NCBI GenBank assembly: GCA_015501595.1
Contig: JADNRX010000636.1
Location: forward strand, 1 to 28,539
Source: Hymenopellis radicata
Lineage: Eukaryota > Basidiomycota > Agaricomycetes > Agaricales > Physalacriaceae
Length of the DNA: 28,539 nt
Direction of reading: 5' to 3'
Shown here one piece after another: positions 11,165-21,900 of the stretch. The notes below the pieces were generated by a model. The model had not been told where the DNA came from, did no database searches, and worked only from the letters and a program-made list of their open reading frames with translations. Position 1 is the stretch's first letter, and the number at the start of each line of letters is the position of its first letter. A program made the position numbers and the translations under genes.

Positions 11165-13323
11165 ATGTTGCCGCTACGCCCGGATCCCCCAACAGAGCAC
11201 AGTCTTGCTGAAGCTCGTACTGTTCTCACACAGACGAAACAATCCCAGGATGCTCTCAGTGCTCAGATATCTACTGCCGAAGAAGAACTCGCCCGCATGG
11301 TTCGCGACGCCGAATCTGCCATTGCAGTGATGCGCGCGCAAAAATCTGCGTACCAGGACGTGATTAACCATACGGAAGCCTATCTGGCACCCATACGGAG
11401 GGTCCCCCACGAGATCCTTCGAGAGATGTTCTACTGCTGTTTCGAGGACAACCCATTATGCGCTTGGGTGCTGGCGTCAGTAAGTACCGTGTGGCGCAAC
11501 CTGGTTTTAGGCATGCCTCGCCTATGGTCCAAAGTACGTGCGTTTGTATCAAATGCCTTTCTCTTGTCCCGGTGTGCTGCGCCTTTGTCTGCGTTTCTTA
11601 TGTCTTATTGGCGTAACACGTACCTGCGCGTTCTAAGTGGCTTAGAGTACTACTGCAGCCGTCTCAGTCCACGCATTGTTTCAGCATGGGACAGCCTTCT
11701 TTTTTTGACTTCGTGTGAACGCGTTGTTTATCCTTTCGCCGTGGCCTTCTCCAAACGGAATTGAAGTGCTAATATTTTTTTGTGCAGATGCGCCTTCAGA
11801 CTACACCAAGTAAAGCCCCAGAAACCGTCCGCCTTTGCTCCAGCGGTCTGGGTCAACAGTGCCTTTAGATATCGAAATTCATCTGCGTGTCAAACAACCT
11901 TCTTCCGATACATACCCTAGTAGGCGCCGCAGTGGCTTGTCTTCTCCGTCCGAGTCGTTGTATGCTGTTCCTGGTTATTTTCCAGGCCCGTCCACAGGAC
12001 CTCAATACATTCTCACAACACATGGGACATTACCGCCGGCTACCCCTTTCATTATCTCCTCGCCTTCCAGCCCAGACATATGGGCCCACCATCGCCGCCA
12101 CCTTTCTCGAGGCGAGGCAGCCGCGCGGATGGCAATACACCGTGGGGTTTCGTTGCACTTTACTATTTGGCGGAGCAGATGTCTCGTTGGGAGCGATTTG
12201 TTTTCAAGTACGACCGGCAGTTCTCGTCCATCAGTGCTCTTAAATATATCACTGGTTGGTAGATCTTCCTATGATCTGATCGTTCCTCACGACATCCATA
12301 GGTCCTGCGCCGCTGTTGAAGGAATTCGATGTTTCAGCCTCTGAACCTGCGCTGTATCCTGACTGGAGTTGGTTACCTATGAGTTCCTCTTCTATCCAGC
12401 CCGCGCCGAAGCTGGAATATTTAACACTCCAGCATGTTCCATTCAGTTGGTCTGCGTCCGTCTTCCAAAACAGCTTGCGTAAGCTGACTCTTCGCGCGCT
12501 CCACGCATCCTCGTTTCCTCTCAACCAGATCTTCTACATTCTGCAGGAAACTGCGGGAACACTAGAATCTGTTTCCTTGCATTTCATGAACGTCCTGAAC
12601 CCCGTCATCCCCTTGGCGAATCTTACACTTCCACGCGTCAAGATGCTGAGTGTGGGAGGCCATTATTCGCTTTCCAACCTGGTGGAGCATCTCGTGCTTC
12701 CCGAGGTGGAAGAGCTGAACTTCGATATAGAGGCGCGGGATTCCATCGAGGAGACACTTCACACGCTGGCCGCGAATACGCCAGGGCTCAATGCGGGATT
12801 GAAGCATCTGAGCATCGCGTACGGCCATGGATGGGGTTTGGTGGATCCTCCGCACTCTTACTATCAAGGTTCCGTCATGAATTGGCACTTCCTAACGGAG
12901 ATGGTGGTCCTGGAGAGTCTTCGCATTGGTGGATGTCACGTGGAGCTGTTGTTGAATGCGCTTAGCCATCCAGACGAAGAGGCGGGAACCGGCGCTGTCG
13001 CGATAAACGGTGCCAATAATGCGTGGATCTGTCCTCAGCTTCAAACTCTGGGGCTGAGGAACTGCTCAGGGCACACGGAGGCGTGGGCGAAGATTGTGCA
13101 GGACACATGGGGAAAGGTCGTCCAAGTGATCGAGAACAGAGCAACAGCATCAATGGTTGCGGGCGTAAAGCCTGTGCCTGTCAAGGCGCTGGAACTCCTT
13201 GAGAGTCAAGGCCTGGGAATCGACGTGCTCGGTTGGCTCAAAAAGAAGGTGTCACTGACCTGGACGGAGTATGAGCCGACTCCAATTCGAAGTGTACATT
13301 ATGTGGTGCGTCCTCTAACCTGA
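11165..13323 (+). CDS. F-box protein with N-terminal coiled coil and LRR-like C-terminus
   Basis: Three exons (11165-11533, 11788-12254, 12302-13323), about 620 residues. Residues about 10-65 form a heptad-like charged helix (LAEARTVLTQTKQSQ...), followed at about 75-120 by the F-box, APIRRVPHEILREMFYCC...WRNLVLGMPRLW. A proline/serine-rich linker in exon 2 leads to ALYYLAEQMSRWERFVFKYD and a C-terminal region with repeated leucine-rich strands (LEYLTLQHVPF, LRKLTLRAL, LESVSLHF), ending in a cysteine- and leucine-rich repeat (LQTLGLRNCSGH). F-box proteins select substrates for SCF ubiquitin ligases through Skp1. Such proteins are numerous in Agaricomycetes. Intron 1 is unusually long (254 nt). 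Two single missing bases are needed, near 11835-11838 (after ETVRL) and near 12081-12086 (GGGCCC); the exon phases are consistent with exactly two. Confidence 0.7.
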
Positions 13324-14119
13324 GACTTTGGAGCGAAGTGTTAATGCAACGTTTTGACAGGACTAATCATTAATTCTGAATATCTGATCTTCTCCAATCT
13401 GTTTGTATCTTTCTCAGACTGTAGCGTTTTCTCACATCCTTGTATCGTGCCTGTATCGTAGGTTTCATGCGTGAGTCTCAGCTATCCAGGTTACTGATGA
13501 CTTTGAAGCAATATATATGTTGAATACTTGCCTTTTTGACAAGTCTCCTTCGCGATCCCATGAACACGCTACACATCTGACCTCAGAGATATCTCTGCTG
13601 GAGCTTCCTTCGCGGTCGCATTGACTCTGCACATCTCACGTCAGTATCCTCGGGGATGTATCGTTGGTTACGTGAACCTACCTGCTACTTACTGTCCTTG
13701 CTGCTGATGTTTTCGAGGCATTACCTTCGTCGAACCTTTGCCTCCCTGCTTAACAAGTCTCCAAGACGGCACTTCCCCCGTTGACTTCATAATGAAGTGG
13801 TATGACGATCCAGAGGCGCGAGCGTGTTTCCTGGCGCCGGTGGCAGCTAAAGTCGTTCATTCGTTGAGCCGGTATGTCACCGAGACCTTGACTTTCTACG
13901 CGACTAACGAGGGCAATAGGCTTCTTCTTCGATTACGACGAATTTCCTGTACCAATACCTGTATCACGTATGCCGAATGCTTCCCGCCAATAATTGCATT
14001 CTCGGTGCTCTCTAGAACAGTTCGAGGTTGGGGGCGACGACAGGCCATTGGTCGAGTCCTATAAGACCCGCGCTCAGTTTTGCGCCATGATCTCATTCAC
14101 CTCAAGACCAAATCGCACC
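13324..14119. other. Intergenic region or unresolved 5' exons
   Basis: About 800 bp. The 5' exons and signal peptide of the next gene should lie here, but I could not place them. A candidate exon starts at ATG 13791 (MKWYDDPEARACF...) with a donor near 13872 and an acceptor near 13919, but its product matches nothing I know. Confidence 0.3.
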
Positions 14120-15466
14120 ATGCTCCTTGCAAGATGCACTCCGTGCGTAACTTATGAGATAAAGCACGGTGGGACTGAAGCCATTCAGAAGCTCCATTCC
14201 TCGTCGACGCTGGCGACGAACTCGAGTTTTCGTGGGCTGTACCATTTGCGCCGGGAACTCTGTACCAAATCTGCGTGGTACGATGACGCTTTGCTCTTCT
14301 CGCCGATCTCGTTTGATTTGATGTTTACTTCCAGTTTGACGTCAACGGCGTACCAAGCGGATGTCAAGATACGTACACTTCATTCCCAATTTCAATGACA
14401 CGGTCGATGCGTTGAATTGTCCAATGGGACATCCCTGGAACCTCTAAATATCACTGGGACTATCGCGAACGGACCAATGTCGATCTTTGGATTCGTAGAC
14501 CAGGTAGGTACCAACGCTTTCTCTCTGCTAAAGACAGAACACGCCCTGTAGTGCACAGATACATCAATCAAACCTAATACGGGGACGCCTCCATTCACTC
14601 TTAAAGTTACAGTACGTGCATTCACTGCCCTGATGCCTAGCTCCACTGTGATGATAGATTACCCGCCTTTGCACCCGCCATTCAACTTGACATTGAATAC
14701 AGTGGATCCGATTGCATGGACCGTGTCACTTGTGAGTTCACGTACCTAACTACGCACGATGGCTAAGTTGAGGGTAATAGTCAAGGGCCGTTCTTCATGT
14801 CGATGGTCAGCTCGGAAGGCCTTGCTTGGGCGGCTGGTCCCATGCATTCGAGGGGGGCGGGATTTGGTCCAACTGATTGTCTCGCTCCAGGTACCAGCAC
14901 ATCGAACACGAGCATGCCGGTCCAAGCTGCGCCCAAGCCTATTAGTATCAAGGTACAAGTGTGTTCGAAGCTGATGTGAGGTCTCTACTTGACTTCCCAC
15001 GTTCGTTCTTCTCACGTATGTTGCTAACGCATAGAAATTCGAAGACGGCGCAGGTGTAGGAAGCCTGTCTGGTGGCGTGGTGAAGAAGTTACTGTGCCCA
15101 CCTTGGAAATTGGCGCGCCCGTCCACCAGGCTACACGTCGCAGCTGGGCCGCCAGACGAGTGTTATCCAGAAGACTTCAACATTCTTAATTCGGAATGGA
15201 ACAAGACGAATAGCAAGACCTCCAGAAAAACCGAGATAGTCACCAATCCGTATTCTGTCAAGGGCGGCCGTCTAATTAAAAAGGGCGCCAGTCGTCCAGC
15301 TTCCTTTTTTATAGTCGGTGTTGTATCTGACTCTGCTCTTGCGTCCGGTGAACGGGATAACAGCATTACTATCCGCCCTCTTGCTCGAATGGTGGACAGA
15401 TATGCCGCCGTTCTCGGACCAGCTTTGCGCTCTCCGAGAAACTCCCAGTCGTACTTGTTGACCTAA
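14120..15466 (+). CDS. Secreted or membrane-anchored basidiomycete protein, family unnamed (5' end unresolved)
   Basis: Exons can be followed from CTPCVTYEIKHGG (about 14138) through FLVDAGDELEFSWAVPF, TLYQICV|FDVNGVPSGCQ (intron 14278-14334), a cysteine and NGTSLEPLNITG with N-glycosylation sites, FGFVDQ|CTDTSIKPNTGTPPFTL (intron 14504-14551), LHPPFNLTL, IAWTVSL, GPFFMSMVSSEGLAWAAGP and DCLAPGTSTSNTS. From memory this block order (TGTPPFTL...LHPPFN...SWTVSL...PFF.SLVS..G) is typical of a large Agaricomycete extracellular family of unknown function, usually with a C-terminal membrane segment. Here the tail after intron about 14953-15032 (VGSLSGGVVKKLL) is only weakly hydrophobic. Four -1 breaks or unresolved splices remain (about 14176, two at 14365-14410, 14661-14664). 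Start and C-terminus are uncertain. Confidence 0.45.
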
Positions 15467-15668
15467 CTTCGAGTTTCTACAGTCTCTCGGAGCTACAACA
15501 CAGACCAGCAGATTTCACGGGGAGGCCGAATCTGCGTACATAATGTTCTGCTTCCCGAAGGCGATGGTCTCGCGGCTTTGCGACTCAGACTTGCATAAGG
15601 TTCGTCAAACAAACACATAGAAATCATGATTCAAGAGACGTTAACGAGACAGGGTGCGAAAGCAGTTT
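15467..15668. other. Convergent intergenic spacer
   Basis: About 200 bp between the stop of the plus-strand secreted-type protein and the stop of the minus-strand membrane protein. Nothing is recognised. Confidence 0.4.
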
Positions 15669-17668
15669 CTAGAGGCGAAACTTCTGCGAGGCTTGACCAT
15701 TCGGAAAAGAACCACCAGAATCAAGTTTCCTCGAATTTTCTAAATCCACCCGAGTAGACGTGGTCATCTCGAGTGCTGCGCTGCTTGTGCCCTGGAGATA
15801 TGGAGTTAGTTGCATACCACAATATCGAGAATGACGTGCCTGATGTCCGAAATGCACTGAGCTGTCCCCAGTCCCAGTGTTTACACCTGTGTTCGGAGTT
15901 GCCACCATCACGGACAGGGAGAGGACATCATGAGTTCCTCGGACGTACTGCCTCACGTTGAGGTTGGCGAGCAAAGTATTCGCGTATCTGATCATGACAT
16001 TGGTGAGCTCACTGGTGACCATCACTTTTTAATGCGCTCACAGAGAGGAAATGGGCAGATAGAGGCCGATGAAAATGAAGGTGGTTGGGTAGACAATTAA
16101 CTGGCCTCCGTCAGCTCGGTACTCGGTCGGGAAAAACCCCAAGGCTTACTGCCATCGCGCAGAACACCGCGAGTAGAGCAGTCCAGAGTCCGGTGTTCAC
16201 CGATAAGACTATCAGCTTTGTGATCATTCGTCTGGTTCTGCCCAAATGTTCGGTTCGACGGAGAAGAATGACGAGCGGAAGGAAGACTAACTGGCTCATT
16301 CCCTCAACTTTGGCTGAACGCAGGAGATATACCATGGATCCTGCGATTACCAAGTCGATGAATGCCGCCGAGACAATATACACAACACCCGTTCTCTGAG
16401 CGTTAGCTGTGAGGTATGCATGCAGTTTTTTACGAATGCGAACTCACGCGTTTGATTCCACTCAAGATATCCGTCAGATCATGGGTCGAGAGCCTTTGTT
16501 GAGAAGAGAACAGCATGAGACGGGCACAAGCCGCTCCAGCAAAACTAAACTCACGTCCAGCTGAAGTACACTGAAAGCACCTCAGCAGTGTCAGCGACTC
16601 ATTCAACCGCAAAGCGTAATGGAGCACTGACATAGTCCTGTCACTGCCAGTGGTTTCTTTCGTCAGCGTAGGAAGATAAGTTGTCCAGTAGACATGCCTT
16701 ACCGAGCTGTAAAATAATACAAAGGACCTGATACCACTTCTGTTAAGTAATTTGCACAGAGCACGTGAATGTGGCGTACCAAGAAGACAGGTAGTATGAT
16801 CGCCTTGTTGCCGCTCACTAAGTAAAATTCAACGAAGAACGATGCTCGGAGAAACGAAGTTCCCACATTTATAGATCCGGTGCAAAAAGAAAAATTGCGT
16901 AGGAATGGATATAAGAATCTACAAATGTGTGGTGTTCAGTCCGGGGGTATCAACCGACATCGTCTTCCCTTAACTGACCGTAAATATGCCCTGGATCTAT
17001 TGTGACTGCGTCAAAAAAAATCGCGCCAGTACTTGGTGATGCAATGTAACTCACCGTCGCTTCTCTGAAAAGTTTTAGGTCAAATGACTCAGGTTATCTC
17101 AGAGGGAATACGGCTCATACTTGTTGATCTCGAACAAGGGCGCGAGATCTCCAAATCGGACTATCAGAAGGTCATACTCTTGAGCCATCGTCAGAATGTG
17201 GTGTTCGCTATGGAATCCTCCAACCCTCACCAAGAGCCAAAACAAGACCTTCGTGGACAGTGGCCATGACCCTATAGGCGACTATCAGCACATTCATTGC
17301 ATCGTCTCGCATTGGCCCACCATATCCAGGCAACCTGTCATAACTCAAGATGAATATTGTCGCGTAAAGTCAAGATGAATGTAACTAACCAGAGCCTTGA
17401 AACGAATCGGATCTTTGGGATATCTGGAAAAGAGGCATTCATCTCACCGCGTCAAGCAGAATAGAATGATTATCGTACGCGTTGTAATACATGAATCTGT
17501 GTGCAGTGTCAGTGAGAATGGAGAAAGGTCTCAGAATTAGAGTCAACCCTACGTTTGGAGGCATTGGATCCCGTAGAGCGCTGTGGCCCCGAATGCAGCC
17601 ATAAGTTCGGCGCCATACGTGTTATCCAACAGGTGCGCCGGTAACTGATCGACTGAAGGCAAAGACAT
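15669..17668 (-). CDS. DUF6534-like multi-pass membrane protein
   Basis: Many small exons on the minus strand. Start ATG 17668 gives MSLPSVDQLPAHLLDNTYGA followed by ALYGIQCLQT; then exons 17496-17448, 17334-17321 (14 nt), 17271-17231 and 17178-17121 join in frame to WIWVMATVHEGLVLAL and EYDLLIVRFGDL. Further pieces read IPTQFFFLHRIYK, GNKAIILPVFL, TDILSGIKR, TGVVYIVSAAFIDLVIAGSM and MITKLIVLSVNTGLW, and finally YANTLLANLNVRQYVRG near 15935-15990. Alternating hydrophobic segments, the RxIxxxSxNxG-like block and the final 'Y-N-LLA-LN-R' block are characteristic of the Agaricomycete DUF6534 family of seven-helix proteins with unknown role. Several middle junctions (16480-16760, 16310-16320) and the last about 85 residues are unresolved. 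The TATA box about 90 bp upstream supports the start. Confidence 0.6.
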
Positions 17669-17719
17669 TGTTAAGAAGTGCAACAGAATTCCGAATGAGA
17701 GAAGTTAGCGCTGTTGGAA

Positions 17720-17750
17720 CTTGATTCTTGACTCTTGACTCGACTCTTCT
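17720..17750. repeat. GACTCTT-type short direct repeats in the membrane-protein promoter
   Basis: Imperfect repeats of GACTCTT/GACTCGACTCTT stand between the TATA box and the start of the DUF6534-like gene. A pyrimidine-rich leader on one strand; possible 5' UTR element. Confidence 0.35.
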
Positions 17751-17754
17751 CATA

Positions 17755-17764
17755 CTTATATATT
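17755..17764 (-). promoter_or_regulatory. TATA box of the DUF6534-like gene
   Basis: On the minus strand AATATATAAG lies about 90 bp before the ATG at 17668. Confidence 0.5.
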
Positions 17765-17769
17765 GTTTG

Positions 17770-18970
17770 ATAAGTGATCACATCAAGCGTGTCCAACTCG
17801 TCTCCCTTTCGTGACTGATCCATGACCGGCTGGTCCTTGCGAAAGTAGTCTCGCACTGCATCTCAATCAACTTCTGATAGATATGAAGACTGGAGGGCCG
17901 GCATCAGCATCAGCTGTCATCGATTCGTGGGTTCCAAGTACACCACATATCCGCCAGGATTAATGGCTCCGCGCAACAGCGTTTCCTACACTCCAAAGGT
18001 CTCGTAAAGAGCATCTGGCCGGGATCAACGGGGATAGATTTTGGGTGCGATGTGGTCGCGAGATGGTCTGGACATACATTGAATGGCTGGCGATGAGGCA
18101 CCGGACGTATCGTCATACCGAGGCTATTTTTTCCAGAGACGAAGGACAAGGTGGGCTAGTGCGGTCGTCGGATGACTCAACCTCGAGTGTGATGGTCTTG
18201 CGAGTAAGAGTCTTCATGAAGGTCTGCATCGTTGTTGAGAGATATAACGCGAGTGAAGGTAATAGTTGGGATGGACTGGCACGCACGTACCCAACCTGCC
18301 ACCTCCGGTGCCATCTCCGGCGTCTGTCGCATTGCCTGGCTCAGCGGCGTCGTCTGCCGTCGTCGAGGAATATCCATAACGGCAACCTCGTTGGAGGGCT
18401 TACGCTGGGCTCAGCGTCTCGGACAGCCTGAGCTTGGATGCCCCATTTCTGGGGGTTTACACGTAGCTGCGTCGTCGAATTGACCGTTTATGTACGCGTT
18501 CGAGGATATCGACGCCATCCAAGTCGTAGGATCCGGGAGACAGAGGAAAGAGAAAACTGTGAGAGTGGGTTGAGAGTGATCTGCTGGACAAACAGCATCA
18601 AATAAAGACGCGTTTACCCTCTACTCTCACTCAACGCGCAGTCAACGCGACTGCGTCGTCTGCGTGCTCGTCGTGGGAAGATTTCGCATCTATTCGCTTC
18701 CTCACTTAGCACCAGAACCTCGTCGGAGTGCTGTCTTCTAGCCCTACAACTGTTCATAGGCTCGCTTCTGTGTCTTTACCCTCATTTTGTTGCTCTCAAA
18801 CCTGCGGGACTTTCTCTGCCGCTTCTCACAGCCGGATAGCGAGGATACCTTTTACCGTTCTACCGTGATGATTAGCACGGCGCGAACGCTTCTGGACGAC
18901 GGCGCCAGCTTCAAGAGACCGGATTAACACCTCAACACTTTTCGGTATACCATACACGATGAGTTGAATA
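17770..18970. other. Region without a recognised gene, downstream of the NRPS
   Basis: 1.2 kb between the DUF6534-like promoter and the NRPS stop. Frames of 60-130 codons exist on both strands (for example plus 18045-18431, whose first half reads MRCGREMVWTYIEWLAMRHR, and minus 18177-18377), but I recognise none of them. An inverted pair GTGAGAGT / ACTCTCAC stands at about 18557 and 18628. A gene with poorly conserved small exons cannot be excluded. Confidence 0.35.
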
Positions 18971-21900
18971 TTAGGTACGGGAAATCTTCTCGAGGCTCTC
19001 GAACACAGATATCTGTCTCGCCACAAACTTCTCCATGTCTTCCTTGCTCACCACCGTTGTATCATAAGGGCAAGCGAGAATAACCTTATCGCGCAAGATC
19101 CTTGCTTCGACGTAAAGCGGCAAGTACACCCCTACGAACATGGAATGCAGCAGCGTCTGGTTGAACAGCTGGTTCGGAAGTCGTTCTATGGGTTCATTGT
19201 CCCTCTTCATGTCCTTGCGGAAGCGATAGTCAGTAAGGTCCAGAATGTTCAAGGTAGATGTTATGATGGATTGGCCCGACTCGACCTTGGGACCCAGGAT
19301 GTTTACAGCCATGTCCCAGGCAGCGCCGACATGAGGGAGGACTTCGCCAAACGAGCGATTGGCATGCTGCACCACTGCTAGACAGCGATCCACTTCACTC
19401 GCCATGGATTTATAGGTGTTAATGCGAGTCGGGCTGAAATGCGCGCAGAATCCCCAAGGATTTAGACCTGTACCACTCCTTCCATCTACAATTTCGTAGA
19501 CAAGGGTTTCCGATCTGCGTTCATTCTCCGAAACGGCCAAAGCAAAGGCTCCGCGAATGATAGCACCCTTGGTCACTCCCACCGATTTGGCCAAGTCCTG
19601 GAACGAACCTGGCCACACCGCCAAATGAACCCCATAAGACATGAGGTCCTTACAGAAGGTTAAAGCCACGTTTGAAGGAGAGGGCCATACTGCAGGTCCC
19701 ATCCCTTGTAGATAGTCATTCCAAAACTCGCGATGTTCGGGCTGATGTTCTGAATTCGAGATGGAGAGCATGTAAGCACCGAACGACGTTTCCGACGTTT
19801 TCCTTGCTTGGATGACCGAAAAAGCTGCCTCTCCGTCGAAGTAGAGCTGGCTGAGCTCGTCGGCATGCATATCAAGTGTGGCAGCATCATGGAGGGCGTG
19901 GTGTCGAGATAAGACAAGGCGCCATTTCTTTTCATTTTCGATGAAGATAAGCCATGATTGAATCGGGACAGTCCCAAAGTCGACACGGCACTGCCTTAGT
20001 AGGTTGTCTATCAGCGATGATAGCTCAGTGTCATCTGCCACTGATAGGACCTCAATTCCTGCTCCACTGCACGGCGCACTGGCTTTCAGTACAACAGCCG
20101 TCATGCTACTGGATGTGGTTTGTATAGCAATCTACCGAAGCAAATTAATCGGAAGTTCTGATTTTGCAAAGGGGAAAGTCATACCTTGGGGTTCACCTTG
20201 ATGAACACAGTACGAAGTGCAGGCTCTCTCAGTCGAAGCTGCTCCCATGCCCAGACAAAGCGATCAGAATCGATATTGGCCCCCATGTCGTAGTGGAACT
20301 CAGTGATCATCGCACGACCTTCATTATTGAAAGCCAATTCAAGCCAATCCTGGACGGTCGTTGTGCACGGATACACGTCCTCAATATCGTCAAGCTGCAG
20401 ACCTGCTCCCAGGGCTGCGTCCTGCCAGTTATCGGGGCAAGCAAGAACGATGAGTATGGCTCCCTTTTCGTCGATTGTTCGTCTAACCCCAGACTACCTC
20501 CGAATGATCCGATGTGGGGTAGCGCCGCTACCATTGCCAGTGTACTGTTGCCCGAGAGACAGTCGGTGACACTGGCGCCAACCCCATGAGACTGTAATGA
20601 GGATGAAAGCATCATGGCCTGTAAAGAATTCCCTCCTTGACTGACAAAGGTGGCATCTAGAACGACCATGGATGATGGGATGTCCAGGAGGTCAGCGGCG
20701 ATGCTGATAATGGCGGCTTCGGCCTCGGTATGCGCCTCGCGTGCGCCGGTGAGCTTAGATGCGGTCATCTGGTTTGCTTTGACGACATAGTCATGCGCAG
20801 TCTTGCTTATTTTGGCTCGGTCCTGCTTGCCATGAGTATTTGTTGGGAACTTGCTCATGGCGAGGAACACCGAAGGGATCATATAAGGAGGAAGCAATTT
20901 AGCGCATGTTTTCGAAACGGCGCCGAGAGTAACAAGGTCAAGCTCAGTCGGTTGACTGTTGTTATCGTCTACGCGCTTTATTAGCAAGCAAATATTTTTT
21001 CCAACTCAAGAGACCTACTTTGCTCTGGAATTTCTAACACTGCAACCAGAACCTGTTCATTCCTCACTATAAGAACGTCGACGTAGGTAGCTGCGATGAT
21101 AGGAGCCGAGCTGAGCAACACATTCTCTATCTCTCCGGTCTCGATGCGAAAGCCTCGGAATTTGACCTGGCCGTCAAGACGACCGAGATGCTCGAGCTGT
21201 CCATAGCAGTTCCAAACTCCCATGTCGCCACTCCGGAACATCCTTGCGTGTGGTTCAGCACTAAATGGATCTGCTACAAACTTCGTTGCAGACAGAGCTG
21301 TATCGGACAAGTATCCTCGTGAGACTTGGGGTCCACCGATGCAGATTTCACCTTGTTCTCCACGCGCAACGAGTTCGCAGGTGAGTGGCCGAACGATGTA
21401 TATTTTGGTGGAGCCGGTGGGATAGCCAACGGGAACACGCTGAGCAAAATGAGATCTTCGTGGTATGATGTATTCCGTGGCATCGATGACACATTCTGTG
21501 GGACCCATGGTATTATAGAGTTGGCGGGTGCGGGAAAGGCGTTCAGCCAAGTGAACTGGGACAGTTTCCCCAACAAAGATGACATGGTGGAGATGGGGTA
21601 GCCCGTCTGTGGGTAGTTGCCTTGCCATGGAAGGTGTTATCGCCACATGCGTGGTCTTCATGGCATCCAACCAATACGGCAAGTTGGAAAGCAGGCGCTC
21701 TCGCCTGACCAAACCCAAAGTTCCACCGGAGGTTAGAGTCGAGTAGATGTCCCCAGTAGAGATGTCGAATGTGTATGGCGATACCAAGAGCTTGCGCATT
21801 CCTGGTGAGGTTGCTGCGTTACCCCGGCTGGAGCCCAAAAATGCAGAGAGGTTGCGATGCTCAATGCCTACACCCTTGGGGATACCAGTACTTCCAGAGG

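Noticed and set aside
13738..14064. 108-codon plus frame as a separate gene
   Set aside because: It contains a GT-AG pair (about 13872-13918) and no family motif; it may be a 5' exon of the following gene but cannot be assigned.
17390..17395. 6-nt exon (GCTCTG) in the DUF6534-like gene
   Set aside because: The flanks have GT/AG-like ends, but one longer intron also keeps the frame, and a 6-nt exon cannot be supported from sequence alone.
20164..20589. 141-codon plus-strand frame inside the NRPS
   Set aside because: It is antisense to the T-C2 junction and has no motif; the GGGG frame break makes both strands look fragmented here.
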